Positions 22,231 to 30,980 are shown, counted from the stretch's first letter. The stretch: DNA of 35,102 bases from an uncultured Oscillochloris sp. (GCA_903916565.1 CAIWXH010000648.1:1-35102), one strand, 5' to 3'. Notes: a model not told the origin generated them from the sequence alone. Numbers and translations are program-made.

Positions 22231-23403
22231 ATGCAGATCGTAATCCTGGGCGCGGGTTATGCCGGGCTTCGCGCCGCTATCGACCTTGATCACCTGTTAC
22301 GTGAGCGCAAGCGCACCGATACAGTCATTCTGGTTGATCAATTCCCTTACCACCAACTCGTCCAGGTGCTTCACCACACCGTCGCCTCGAATGCGCCTGT
22401 CCAGGATGCAATCTACGATCTGGCTGCGCTGCTACGCACAAGCGGGGTACGCTTTGTGCAGGGCCGTGCATCCAGGCTTGCGCTGCACGAGCGCCAAGTC
22501 GAGCTGGAGGACGGGCAGCGCTTGGCCTATGACCGTCTGGTGATCACCCTTGGCGCTGAGACAGCCTACCAGGTTCCTGGCGCACAAGCGCATACCCTTG
22601 ACCTGCGTACCTACGAGCATGCGTTGCGGCTGCGCGCCCACCTGATCGCCCAGTTTACCGCTGCGGCGAAGACGACTGACCCCAACGAGCAGCGTATTCT
22701 TTTGACCACTGCAATCGTCGGGGGGAGCTACACTGGCTGCCAGCTTGCAGGCGAGCTTGCCGCGTGGGTTGATGATCTCTGCCGTGAGACGGGCGCGCCC
22801 CGTACCCAGGTGCGGATCGCCCTGATCGAGCGCGGCCACCTGTTGCTACAGGAGTTTGGTTCGTGGGCGACCCGCGAGGCTGAACGCGCCCTTGATGCGC
22901 TGGGTGTGAGTGTCTATCTTGATACCGCCGTTGAGTCGGTCGAGCCGCAAACGCTGCGGGTTGAGGGTAAGCGGGTCTTGCGTGCCGCCACATTGGTCTG
23001 GGCCGCCGGTGTGAAGGGGCCCGACCTGCTGCGTGAGTCTGGTCTGCCGGTTGACGCCACTGGACATGTGCGTACCGACCGCTATCTGCGCGTCTTGGAG
23101 AACCCCCTGATCTTCGCCGCAGGTGACTGTGCGGCCATCCCTGACCTTGTCGAGGGTCAGGTGCCCGCAACCGCTTCGTATGCGATGCGCCAGGGCAGTC
23201 ACTTAGCCGAAACGCTGTTGGCAGAGATCGAGGGACGTTCGATTCGTACCTACGAACCCGTTAGGCTCGGTGGGCTCGTCTCGCTTGGCCCCGAGTATGC
23301 CGTTGGTAATCCGCTCGGTGTGCCCGTCAGCGGCTACCCGGCGGTGCTGATGAAGAAGGGTATCGAGAGTTGGTATCGCTCGACCCTGACCGTTAAGGCA
23401 TGA
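22231..23403 (+). CDS. NDH-2-like FAD-dependent pyridine nucleotide oxidoreductase
   Basis: This 390-residue flavoprotein has the FAD-binding GAGYAG (7-12), the NAD(P)H-binding GGSYTG (164-169) and the second FAD motif FAAGDCA (294-300). This order fits type II NADH dehydrogenases and sulfide:quinone-reductase relatives; the paired cysteines of an SQR are absent, so NADH:quinone oxidoreductase is preferred. The C-terminus (MKKGIESWYRSTLTVKA) is short and could lie on a membrane. Green-bacterial chlorosomes contain quinones that quench excitation under oxic conditions; a quinone reductase in this island could set that redox switch, which is inference. No clear Shine-Dalgarno; 152 nt separate it from csmN. 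Confidence 0.85.
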   Translation: MQIVILGAGYAGLRAAIDLDHLLRERKRTDTVILVDQFPYHQLVQVLHHTVASNAPVQDAIYDLAALLRTSGVRFVQGRASRLALHERQVELEDGQRLAYDRLVITLGAETAYQVPGAQAHTLDLRTYEHALRLRAHLIAQFTAAAKTTDPNEQRILLTTAIVGGSYTGCQLAGELAAWVDDLCRETGAPRTQVRIALIERGHLLLQEFGSWATREAERALDALGVSVYLDTAVESVEPQTLRVEGKRVLRAATLVWAAGVKGPDLLRESGLPVDATGHVRTDRYLRVLENPLIFAAGDCAAIPDLVEGQVPATASYAMRQGSHLAETLLAEIEGRSIRTYEPVRLGGLVSLGPEYAVGNPLGVPVSGYPAVLMKKGIESWYRSTLTVKA

Positions 23404-23444
23404 GGGGCTATGATAGTTTCTCTATTTACAACTTTCTAAACTAC

Positions 23445-23473
23445 TGGACATATATGGTAAGGTGCGTTATAAT
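23445..23473 (+). promoter_or_regulatory. Sigma70-type promoter for the two radical SAM genes
   Basis: TGGACA (23445-23450), a 17-nt spacer and a perfect TATAAT (23468-23473) lie after the flavoprotein stop. With transcription starting near 23480 the leader is about 78 nt, and GAGGAG precedes the ATG at 23558. The radical SAM pair therefore appears to be separately transcribed. Confidence 0.7.
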
Positions 23474-23557
23474 TTCGGCAATCTTGCCCCAATCCGGCGT
23501 GTTCTGCGACCGGAGCAAGGCTCCAAACGTTCCCGTGCTGAGGATGAGGAGTAGTGT

Positions 23558-25108
23558 ATGAGTGGAACGCCGCAAGCTCGCCCGACCGGCGCTTTGCCGG
23601 TACCGCTCGGAACGTCAGACGAGCCTTCAGATCTCGCCCCGCTGCCCCCGCGCGTTCCGCTCCGTGACCCTGCCTCCATCCGTCCGCTGCGGATCCTCCT
23701 GATCACCCCTAAGGGGAAGAAAGAGGAGGACACGAGCCAGAAGGCGCTCTTCTCGATGGCGGTTGGCGTGTTGGTGAGCATCACCCCCGCCCAGCACGAG
23801 ATTGAGCTGGCCGACGAGATCTTCGGCGACGTGATCAACTATGGTGGTGGTTACGATCTGGTCGGCATCACCACGCGCACGCTGAACGCGACCAGAGCCT
23901 ACGAGATCGCCGACGTTTTCCGCACTCGCGGCACGCCAGTGATCCTCGGCGGCGTCCACGTCTCATTCAACTACGATGAGGCATTGGCCCACGCTGACTG
24001 TGTGGTCAGCGGCGAGGCCGAACACCTTTGGGCACCGCTGCTGCAAGATCTGGCCGACGGCAAGCTGCAGCGCCGCTACGAGTCAACGCATTATGCGCCG
24101 GTCAATGAAGTGCCGGTGATCGACTATGAGCGCATCTTCCGCTGTAGCAAGCGCGGCAAGGTCGATGGGCGCAAGTCAATCCCGATCTACATGACCCGTG
24201 GCTGCCCCTTCACCTGCTCGTTCTGCGTCACGCCCAACTTCACGGGGCGGCTCTACCGCACCCAGGAGCCGGAGGCCATTCGCCAGCAGATCGCCACGGC
24301 CAGGCGCGTCTGGTTCCGCGAGTCGCGTTACGGCAACAAGCCCTGGTTCATGTTCACTGACGAAAACCTGGGCGTGAATAAGCCGCGTATGTGGGAGATT
24401 ATGGAGGTGCTGGCCGAGTGCAATATTCGCTTCAGCAGCTTCATTAGTTTGAAGTTTCTCGACGATGCGAAGACCGTCGAGTTGCTGGTCAAGGCGGGTT
24501 GCGCGATGGCGATGGTCGGCTTTGAGTCGATCAACCAAGAGACGCTGAAGGCGTATAACAAAGGGCGCATCAACACCGCCGCCGACTACTCGCGGATTAT
24601 CAGCGATTGTCGGAAGGTCGGGCTGCCCATCCAGTGCAACTTCCTCGTCAATCCTGCGATTGACACCTACGAGGACATGGCCGCCACCATGAAGTTTGTG
24701 GTGGAGAATGCGCTGGTGATGCCGATCTACTCGATCCTCACGCCGTATCCAGGCACGCAGCTCTATATAGACTATAAGACGCAGGGTCTTGTCGTTGATG
24801 AGGACTGGGATAAGTACACGGCACATAATCTGGTGGTGCGCTGTGACCGCTATGACCCGTTCGAATACCAGATTAAGTATATGGAACACTTCCTGGGTAT
24901 GTTCACATGGCGGGCGAACATTCGCCGCGTGCGGATGAATAACAATAAGCTGATCACCACCGTGACCAGCCTGGCCTTTCGGCGCAACTTGCAAGACCAA
25001 CTGGAGAACTGCAAGACTGGGTCACGGCGGCCAGTCTCTCAGGAACACCTGCGCCGTCTTACCCCGGTTGTGGATGCGCCCGTCGAGTCTGTGGTTGGGA
25101 CACGTTAG
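23558..25108 (+). CDS. B12-binding-type radical SAM protein, BchE/BchQ/BchR-like superfamily (1)
   Basis: The 516-residue protein has a disordered N-terminus (about 40 residues), a Rossmann-type cobalamin-binding-like domain (RILLITPKGKK, DLVGITTRTLNATRAYEIAD, PVILGGVHVSF, CVVSGEAEHLW) and a radical SAM barrel with C216-x3-C220-x2-C223 in RGCPFTCSFC. VGFESINQETLKAYNKGR and LTPYPGTQLY are typical of this superfamily. Members include the anaerobic cyclase BchE and the C-8/C-12 methyltransferases BchQ and BchR of BChl c/d synthesis, but also hopanoid and other methylases. The context favours a pigment-related role; the exact reaction cannot be read. Oxygen-sensitive chemistry fits an anaerobic phototroph. 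Confidence 0.8.
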   Translation: MSGTPQARPTGALPVPLGTSDEPSDLAPLPPRVPLRDPASIRPLRILLITPKGKKEEDTSQKALFSMAVGVLVSITPAQHEIELADEIFGDVINYGGGYDLVGITTRTLNATRAYEIADVFRTRGTPVILGGVHVSFNYDEALAHADCVVSGEAEHLWAPLLQDLADGKLQRRYESTHYAPVNEVPVIDYERIFRCSKRGKVDGRKSIPIYMTRGCPFTCSFCVTPNFTGRLYRTQEPEAIRQQIATARRVWFRESRYGNKPWFMFTDENLGVNKPRMWEIMEVLAECNIRFSSFISLKFLDDAKTVELLVKAGCAMAMVGFESINQETLKAYNKGRINTAADYSRIISDCRKVGLPIQCNFLVNPAIDTYEDMAATMKFVVENALVMPIYSILTPYPGTQLYIDYKTQGLVVDEDWDKYTAHNLVVRCDRYDPFEYQIKYMEHFLGMFTWRANIRRVRMNNNKLITTVTSLAFRRNLQDQLENCKTGSRRPVSQEHLRRLTPVVDAPVESVVGTR

Positions 25109-25129
25109 GCCAGCGAAGAGAGGACGCGG

Positions 25130-26515
25130 ATGAGCTCCCTGATTGAGTCGGAGACGATTGAGCAGACGCGCACGCCTTTCGTTGCCCCAACGAAGCGCAA
25201 GAAGTGGCTGGTCGTCCAGCCCAAGTCCGACACCCCCCTGATGGTCGATTCCGGCAAGGTGAGCATGCCGCTCAACTTGATGATGGTCGCCACCCAGGCC
25301 AAGAACCACTTCGCGATTGATTTTCTTGATGAGCGCATCGGTGATACCGTACCCGTGGATCTCTCGGAGTACGATGTGATCGCCATGACCTCGCGCACGC
25401 TCAACGCGAGGCGGGTCTACGCGCTTGGCGACCGGGCGCTGGCCCAGGGCAAGCAAGTCATCCTCGGCGGCGTTCACCCGACGATGATGGTCACTGAGGC
25501 GCTGCGGCACGCGACCTCGGTGGTCTTTGGAGAAATCGAGTCGATTTACGACGAGCTTACGCAGGACATCTACGAGCAGACGCTCAAGCCACTGTATAAG
25601 CCGGAGCCGACGGCGGGCTGGAAGCCGCTGACCGAGATGGCCCGCCCCGATTTCGCCTTTGCCCGTCGCTCGAAGCATACGAAGAACTACTCGGAGCGCT
25701 TGCCCCTGCTGGCCACGAAGGGTTGCCCGGTTGGCTGCAACTTCTGTTGTACGCCCCGTATCTACGGCAAGACCTTCCGCACCCGCGAGTCGGATCAGAT
25801 GATCGCCGAGATCAAAGCGCACCAAGATTTTGCCGGTCGCGAGAATCTGCGCTTCTCGTTTATGGATGACAATATCTGCTTCAAGCCCGCCTACGCCGAA
25901 GAGCTCTTCAATGCGCTGGTTGGTCTGGGCACGAAGTGGAATGCCAATATCTCGATGAACTTCCTGGAGAAGTCCGGGTTTGTCGATCTGGCGGCGCAGG
26001 CTGGCTGCGAGATGTTCAACGTTGGCTTCGAGTCGGTCTCGCCCGAGACGATCAAGTATGTCCATAAGGGCTCGAACCGCGTGGCGAACTATGAAGAGAT
26101 TGTCGCCAACGTGCATAAGCGCGGCATCGCCATCCAGGGCTACTTCATCTTTGGCTTCGACACCGACACTCCGAGCAGCTTTCAGCACACCTTCGACTTT
26201 ATTATGAAGAACCGGATCGAGTTCCCGGTCTTCACTATCGCCACGCCCTTCCCTGGTACCCCGTGGTACGAGGAGATGCTGCCACGGATCGTTCAGCACG
26301 ACTGGAACAAGTACGATACGTTCCACTATATGTACGAGCCGGAGAAGTTGCCTAAGGAGCAGTTTCTCAAGAATTTTATTAAGATCCAGCGTGCGATCTA
26401 TTCCTGGCCCGCGATTCTCCAGCGCCTCGGCCCTCGTAAGCCCGACTGGGTCTGGTTGGTCAATATCGCGATGCACCACTTTTCGCAGCGCCTCACGGTG
26501 GAGACATTCCTCTAG
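25130..26515 (+). CDS. B12-binding-type radical SAM protein, BchE/BchQ/BchR-like superfamily (2)
   Basis: The 461-residue product is a paralogue of the preceding gene, starting 21 nt after its stop: KWLVVQPKSDTPLM, DVIAMTSRTLNARRVYALGD, VILGGVHPTMM, the cluster motif C199-x3-C203-x2-C206 in KGCPVGCNFC, then VGFESVSPETIKYVHKG and IATPFPGTPWYEEML. The pair probably act on related substrates or in successive steps, such as C-8 and C-12 alkyl methylation, though Chloroflexus BChl c itself is not extra-methylated there. GAGGACGCGG lies close to the ATG. A hairpin 44 nt after the stop likely ends the transcript. Confidence 0.8.
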   Translation: MSSLIESETIEQTRTPFVAPTKRKKWLVVQPKSDTPLMVDSGKVSMPLNLMMVATQAKNHFAIDFLDERIGDTVPVDLSEYDVIAMTSRTLNARRVYALGDRALAQGKQVILGGVHPTMMVTEALRHATSVVFGEIESIYDELTQDIYEQTLKPLYKPEPTAGWKPLTEMARPDFAFARRSKHTKNYSERLPLLATKGCPVGCNFCCTPRIYGKTFRTRESDQMIAEIKAHQDFAGRENLRFSFMDDNICFKPAYAEELFNALVGLGTKWNANISMNFLEKSGFVDLAAQAGCEMFNVGFESVSPETIKYVHKGSNRVANYEEIVANVHKRGIAIQGYFIFGFDTDTPSSFQHTFDFIMKNRIEFPVFTIATPFPGTPWYEEMLPRIVQHDWNKYDTFHYMYEPEKLPKEQFLKNFIKIQRAIYSWPAILQRLGPRKPDWVWLVNIAMHHFSQRLTVETFL

Positions 26516-26558
26516 GCGTGCAGACTCTTGGTTCAGTGGTAGCGACCCGCGTAGTTTG

Positions 26559-26582
26559 CCCCCTCCCGATTCTGGGAGGGGG
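26559..26582 (+). terminator. Terminator-like hairpin after the radical SAM pair
   Basis: CCCCCTCCC (26559-26567), loop GATTCT and GGGAGGGGG (26574-26582) form a perfect 9-bp GC stem followed by TCGTTGC, a poor U-tract. Position 44 nt after the stop supports termination. Confidence 0.6.
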
Positions 26583-26702
26583 TCGTTGCATACAACATGC
26601 TACTTCAGCGTCTGATCAAAGCTGTGGTAAAATCGGGCGACGATCAACGGAAGAAGCGCTAAGCTAAGGGGGAGGGCTTGCCCCTTCCCACAACCAATCC
26701 CC

Positions 26703-27587
26703 ATGACAACGTATTCGATTACCGAGTGCTTCCTCGAAGGGCAGCACGGACCAATGCGCTACTGGGAGTCGGCCCCACGCCAGGGTGTTCCGGTGGTACT
26801 CATTCACGGCTACGGTGGGATGATCGAACACTGGCGTGCGGTGTCCAGGCCAATTGCCGCACGGCATAGTCTCTTCGCGCTTGACCTCTACTTTTTCGGC
26901 CAGTCAGAGATTCCTGCCCGTCCCCCTGACCGTCGGATGTGGGTTGAGCAGGTGGCGGAGTTGATCGCAACGGTTTGCCCCGCGCCTGTCGTAGTGGTTG
27001 GTCACTCGATGGGCGGCATGGTTGCGGCACAGTTGGCCCACGATTACCCCCATCTGGTGCGCGGTCTGGTCTTGGTGGCCTCCACTGGCCTCCGCGACCC
27101 GAACACGCAGCCCTCGCCGATTGACCAAGCGCTCTTCAGCGTGCTGCGAACTGGTGGCGTGGGCGAGCTTTTGGCCGACGCGCTGCCCGGCACTTGGGGC
27201 GCTCGCCAGTCGCTGACCGCAGCTTATTACCGCAAGGATCGGGTGACACCAGAGATGGTTGAGCAGTTCGCGGCCCCCTTGTTGCGCCCCGGTGGTGCCC
27301 GGGCCTACTTGGCCGTCAGCCGCAACTTTTCCCATCTCTCCCTTGAGATCGAACGGGGCGCGATCACGGCACCCGCCTTGCTGATTTGGGGGCAACACGA
27401 CCGCTCGGTGCCGCCCGCGCATGCGGAGCGCTTCAAACAGACATTGTTGCCCCAGGCCGAAATCGCCGTACTCGATGGGAGTGGACACTGCCCCTTTGAC
27501 GAGACGCCAGATGCCTTTCTGAATGTCTTGTTGCCCTGGATTGAGCGGATCACGACACAGCCCGCGATCACTCGTTCTACACCTTAG
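26703..27587 (+). CDS. Alpha/beta hydrolase
   Basis: The 294-residue protein is a complete alpha/beta hydrolase: oxyanion HGYGG (35-39), elbow GHSMGG with S102, acid D233 in WGQHDRSVPP and base H262 in GSGHCPF. No signal peptide is seen. Substrate unknown; the family includes esterases, C-C hydrolases and haloperoxidase-like enzymes. No ribosome-binding site is seen right before the ATG, so translation may be leaderless or weak; a possible -10 (TAAAAT, about 26629) lies upstream. The stop codon TAG (27585-27587) sits inside the left arm of a MITE-like element, so the last residues may have been altered by its insertion. Confidence 0.85.
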   Translation: MTTYSITECFLEGQHGPMRYWESAPRQGVPVVLIHGYGGMIEHWRAVSRPIAARHSLFALDLYFFGQSEIPARPPDRRMWVEQVAELIATVCPAPVVVVGHSMGGMVAAQLAHDYPHLVRGLVLVASTGLRDPNTQPSPIDQALFSVLRTGGVGELLADALPGTWGARQSLTAAYYRKDRVTPEMVEQFAAPLLRPGGARAYLAVSRNFSHLSLEIERGAITAPALLIWGQHDRSVPPAHAERFKQTLLPQAEIAVLDGSGHCPFDETPDAFLNVLLPWIERITTQPAITRSTP

Positions 27588-27735
27588 GCATGGTTCAAAC
27601 GCACTTGACCGCCTGTGGTGGTTCCACGCAACGCCGGGGAGATCTCGCGCAAAGCCGCAAAGCCGCAAGGCATCTTTGTGATGGGGTGCTTCGAACTATC
27701 AAGCTGGATCACCCGATTCTGAACCATGCCTAAGG
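27582..27735. mobile_element. 154-bp MITE-like element with 16-bp perfect terminal inverted repeats
   Basis: CCTTAGGCATGGTTCA (27582-27597) and its exact reverse complement (27720-27735) bound a 154-bp segment without coding capacity. Inside, 27628-27674 is the inverted copy of the 47-bp repeat at 6113-6159. I could not identify a target-site duplication. The left arm supplies the stop codon of the upstream hydrolase. Confidence 0.65.
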
Positions 27736-27814
27736 CATGATGGGTCAAGCATACGACGATGGCGCGTAAACGAAGCGGCGGCTAGTGCCGCCTGCACAGA
27801 AAGGGGCAGACCCG

Positions 27815-28096
27815 ATGGCAGAGCGGCAGCGAACCCTCAGCGTGCGCGATGAGATTTACCTTCAGAGCACCAGCTTAGAGGTTTATATGGGGGCCGGGGC
27901 GGCCTTTCTCCTCGTCTTTACCGCTATCTTTATCTTTAGTATCAAGGCCCACGGCCTTGAGTGGCTCGTCTGGCCTGGGTTTCCCGCCGGTGCTGTGGCT
28001 GGCTACATCACCATGAGGTGGCTGGAGCGGCGCGAATTGGTACGCAAGCGCGCTGAGGTTGAGGCTGATCCGCGCACCGATGAAACGTATACGTAA
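27815..28096 (+). CDS. Small membrane protein
   Basis: From ATG 27815 (MAERQRTLSV), preceded by AAGGGG at 8 nt, the product has 93 residues. Two hydrophobic segments (about 24-44 and 50-68) are separated by a short loop containing HGLEW. The tail is charged (RRELVRKRAEVEADPRTDE). No family recognised. It lies alone between the MITE-like element and the M23-like gene; a longer start at 27785 is possible but has no ribosome-binding site. Confidence 0.65.
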   Translation: MAERQRTLSVRDEIYLQSTSLEVYMGAGAAFLLVFTAIFIFSIKAHGLEWLVWPGFPAGAVAGYITMRWLERRELVRKRAEVEADPRTDETYT

Positions 28097-28191
28097 TCCC
28101 CTTGTAGTCCTCCTGTCATCCTGAGAAGGTCGCCGTGGCCTGTGTGGCCGTTATTGTACACACAGCCACGCACCGCTCAGGAGACAGTCAG

Positions 28192-29262
28192 ATGCAGAAC
28201 CTCCGCGCCCTACGTCGCCACCGCTCGCTGACCTTCCTGGATCTCGCTACCCTCACTGGTATCCCCGCCCGTCAGATCGCCGAGGTTGAGTACGGCCTGC
28301 GCCAACTCGGCGTCGCCGAGTACGAGTCGTTGGCCTTCGTCCTTGGGCTGGAGCCGCACGATTTTACTGGTGCCCACAGACAGTTAAGCGCTGCGAGCGC
28401 CCCCGCGTGGACCACGCTGCCTCCCGTTGTTCGCCGCACGAGCCAGACCATAATCGTTGCCGCCCTAGCTACGGCGGTGGCAACAGGCTCGCTTGGCACC
28501 ATGGCCGAACAGTTGCCCCGTAGCGTGGCCCCCGTCTGGGCATTGGTCAGCATGGCGCTTACGACCGAGGGCGCTTGGAGTCGGCCTCTGGCACCCGATG
28601 CCCTAGCCCCGACGGGCGGGGCCGTTGCTTCAAGCGAGGTCGGCTCCGCCCGTGACGAGGCGACGCTTGTTTGGCAGCGGGCCTTGGTGAACCTGACCGA
28701 GCAGGCTGCGCTTCTGCGCGAGGCGGTGGCCCCGCCGATGCTTGTTGCGCCGATGCCCGCCGATGAGGTGGCCCCGGCACCCGCGCCAGTAATTGCGTCA
28801 CTGCCAGCCTTTATGCTTACGGAGCAAGGCCCGTTCGGCTGTCCGGTGAAGCCTGTTGAGGGCCGTGTGGTGCTAACGCAGGGCTATGGTGTGGGCAGCC
28901 ACGCGCCTGCTGAGTTTTGGGGTGCCGTTGATCTCGCGGTTGACGGCGATGGTGACGGCGATGCCGATGTCGCGTCGAGTTGGTACGTGCCCATTGTGGC
29001 AACCCACGACGGACAGGTTACGGTGAATCTCGACACCGACCCGGCGGGTAACCATGTCTGGGTCAACGCGCCAGACGACATTTGGCGCACCGGCTACTCA
29101 CATTTAGCGTTGGTGACGGTAATTAGCGGACAGTTCGTGCGGGCTGGCGAGCAGATTGGCCTGATGGGCAGCACCGGCAGGGCGACTGGCCCGCACCTTG
29201 ATTATCAGGTCTGGCGCGACGGGGCCAACATCGATCCGACGGCGCTGGTCGGGTGCCGCTAG
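28192..29262 (+). CDS. HTH - membrane anchor - degenerate M23 (LytM-like) peptidase protein
   Basis: The 356-residue product combines an N-terminal XRE-like helix-turn-helix (about 1-60; LTFLDLATLTGIPARQIAEVE), a hydrophobic segment (about 85-102), an Ala/Pro-rich stalk, and a C-terminal LytM/M23 fold (about 215-356). Key M23 positions differ from the family: the first metal His of HxxxD is W243 (D247 kept), H304 (YSHL) is kept, and HxH reads H335-x-D337. An acidic DGDGDGDAD insert (252-259 region) could bind calcium. It may therefore regulate or scaffold cell-wall hydrolysis rather than cut peptidoglycan. ATG 28192 has AGGAG upstream; the longer reading frame lacks one. It ends 2 nt from the convergent ABC permease gene. 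Confidence 0.8.
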   Translation: MQNLRALRRHRSLTFLDLATLTGIPARQIAEVEYGLRQLGVAEYESLAFVLGLEPHDFTGAHRQLSAASAPAWTTLPPVVRRTSQTIIVAALATAVATGSLGTMAEQLPRSVAPVWALVSMALTTEGAWSRPLAPDALAPTGGAVASSEVGSARDEATLVWQRALVNLTEQAALLREAVAPPMLVAPMPADEVAPAPAPVIASLPAFMLTEQGPFGCPVKPVEGRVVLTQGYGVGSHAPAEFWGAVDLAVDGDGDGDADVASSWYVPIVATHDGQVTVNLDTDPAGNHVWVNAPDDIWRTGYSHLALVTVISGQFVRAGEQIGLMGSTGRATGPHLDYQVWRDGANIDPTALVGCR

Positions 29263-29264
29263 GT

Positions 29265-30020
29265 TCACCCACGCACGGTGCGCTGGAACATGTTCAGGGC
29301 CAGCCAAGTGCAGAGGGTGCCGAAGAGGCAGATCACGGCGACGCTGAGCGCCATGGGCAGGGTCGGCTCAGCCCCGAAGGCCAGCGTGCGTACGGCATCA
29401 ATGAGGTAGGTGGTCGGATTGAGCAGCACGACGACTTTCATCCAGCCCGGCAGCACCGTCAGCGGATAGAGGGCGTTCGAGGCGAAGAGCAGCGGCAGAT
29501 TCAAAAGAAAGATCATGCCGTGGTAGCCGGCAATCGAGCGCGAGACGGCGGCGACCGCCAGGGCCAACCCGCTGAAGCCAATTGCGAAGACGGCCAGCAG
29601 CAGCAGCGCAAAGAGCCAACCCAGGGGATTTAGCGCTAGGCGTGCGCCCATGAGGACGCCCACCACCAGCATGATGGCCGCTTGCACCATAGCCTTGGTG
29701 GCGGTGCTGGTGGCGCTGCCGAGCAGAATGCTGAGGCGCGGGATCGGTGCCGCCAGGTACTCTTTGAGGATGCCGCGCAGGCGCTCGTCAAGCATGACCA
29801 TGCCGCCGCCCACGGCCCCGCCCAGGGCGCTTAGGGCGACGATCCCCGGCAGGATATACGACATATAGTCGCGGCCCCCGACATCGCTGATCATCCCGCG
29901 CATGCCGACCCCGAAAAGTACCACCCAGAGTACCGACTGTAGCGCCAGGCCAATCAGTTCCTCGCGGTTGCGGAGGAACTTGAGCATGTGCTTGTTCCAG
30001 ATAACGTAGGTCGCGTGCAT
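29265..30020 (-). CDS. ABC-2 type transporter permease
   Basis: The 251-residue protein has about six transmembrane helices in the ABC-2/DrrB pattern, including the conserved EYLAAPIPRLSILLG after DERLRGILK, and NPTTYLIDAVRTL near the end. It forms the membrane channel for the ATPase encoded 12 nt upstream. Such pairs export drugs, lipids or polysaccharides; the substrate cannot be read from sequence. Confidence 0.88.
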   Translation of the reverse strand: MHATYVIWNKHMLKFLRNREELIGLALQSVLWVVLFGVGMRGMISDVGGRDYMSYILPGIVALSALGGAVGGGMVMLDERLRGILKEYLAAPIPRLSILLGSATSTATKAMVQAAIMLVVGVLMGARLALNPLGWLFALLLLAVFAIGFSGLALAVAAVSRSIAGYHGMIFLLNLPLLFASNALYPLTVLPGWMKVVVLLNPTTYLIDAVRTLAFGAEPTLPMALSVAVICLFGTLCTWLALNMFQRTVRG

Positions 30021-30032
30021 AGAGCGTGCTTT

Positions 30033-30980
30033 CTAGTCGCGTAGCGCGTGGCCGGTATGGTGCAGGAAAACGTCGCCTAAGCTGGGGCGCGCGACGGTGA
30101 CATCATCAATACGAAAGGCATTTCCGCTGGCAGCGCCAAGCACCTCGACGAGGCGGCGGCTGCCGCTGTCAACGTAGACCAGCACGACGCCACCCTCGGC
30201 GTCAGTCTCAACGCGATCAACAAAGGGCAGGCCGGCCATCACTGTGGCGAAATGCGCCCGGTCGCCCTGACCACGGACGCGGATGACATCGGCGCCAAGG
30301 GCGGCGACGAGCGCGTTCGGCTGGCCTTCGGCGACGATGCGCCCGTGATCGACGATACCGACCCGCCCAGCCAGCGCCTCCGCTTCATCCATGTAATGGG
30401 TGGTCAGCAGCAGCGACAGGCCGCGTGTGCGGTTCAGGTCGCGGATGTAGCCCCAGATGCCGACGCGATTCTGCGGGTCAAGACCCTGCGTTGGCTCGTC
30501 GAGAAAGAGCACCGCCGGCTCGGTCATCAGGCCACGCGCCAGTTCGAGGCGCCGTTTCATCCCGCCCGAGTAGGTGCGAACGCGCCGGTCAATGGCCTCG
30601 TTGAGCTGGACGAGGTCAACCAGTTCGCCGATGCGACGACGGCGCTCGGCGCTGGACTGGCGGTAGAGTTGGCCGTGGATGTCGAGTACCTCACGACCAG
30701 TGAGATCCTGGTCCACCGCGATGTCCTGAAAGGTGACGCCGATACATTGGCGCACCCGCTCAGCGGCGCGCACAACATCGTGTCCAGCCACGCGGGCCTC
30801 GCCAGCGGTGGGCTGAATGAGCGTGGTCAAGATATTAATCGTCGTGGTCTTACCGGCACCATTCGGCCCGAGCAGCGCAAAAATCGTGCCCGTCGGGACG
30901 GCCAGGTCAACCCCGTTGATCGCGGTCAGATCGCCATAGCGCTTGATGAGGCCACGGGCCTCAATCGCAAGCTCAGTCAT
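30033..30980 (-). CDS. ABC transporter ATP-binding protein (DrrA-like)
   Basis: All motifs of an export ATPase are present in 315 residues: Walker A GPNGAGKTT (38-46), Q-loop TFQD, signature YSGGMKRRLELARGL, Walker B VLFLDEPTQGLDP and the switch His in TTHYMDEAE. A C-terminal domain of about 80 residues follows, as in DrrA-type daunorubicin exporters. It works with the permease downstream. The PadR regulator 108 nt upstream on the same strand probably controls the operon. Confidence 0.92.
   Translation of the reverse strand: MTELAIEARGLIKRYGDLTAINGVDLAVPTGTIFALLGPNGAGKTTTINILTTLIQPTAGEARVAGHDVVRAAERVRQCIGVTFQDIAVDQDLTGREVLDIHGQLYRQSSAERRRRIGELVDLVQLNEAIDRRVRTYSGGMKRRLELARGLMTEPAVLFLDEPTQGLDPQNRVGIWGYIRDLNRTRGLSLLLTTHYMDEAEALAGRVGIVDHGRIVAEGQPNALVAALGADVIRVRGQGDRAHFATVMAGLPFVDRVETDAEGGVVLVYVDSGSRRLVEVLGAASGNAFRIDDVTVARPSLGDVFLHHTGHALRD

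Noticed and set aside
25022-26479. Long minus-strand open frame over the second radical SAM gene
   Set aside because: Antisense shadow of a gene with clear CxxxCxxC and superfamily motifs.
26520-26600. tRNA-like GGTTCAGTGGTAGCGACC segment
   Set aside because: Only a D-arm-like motif is present; no T-arm GGTTCRA motif or acceptor pairing, and the following hairpin is better read as a terminator.
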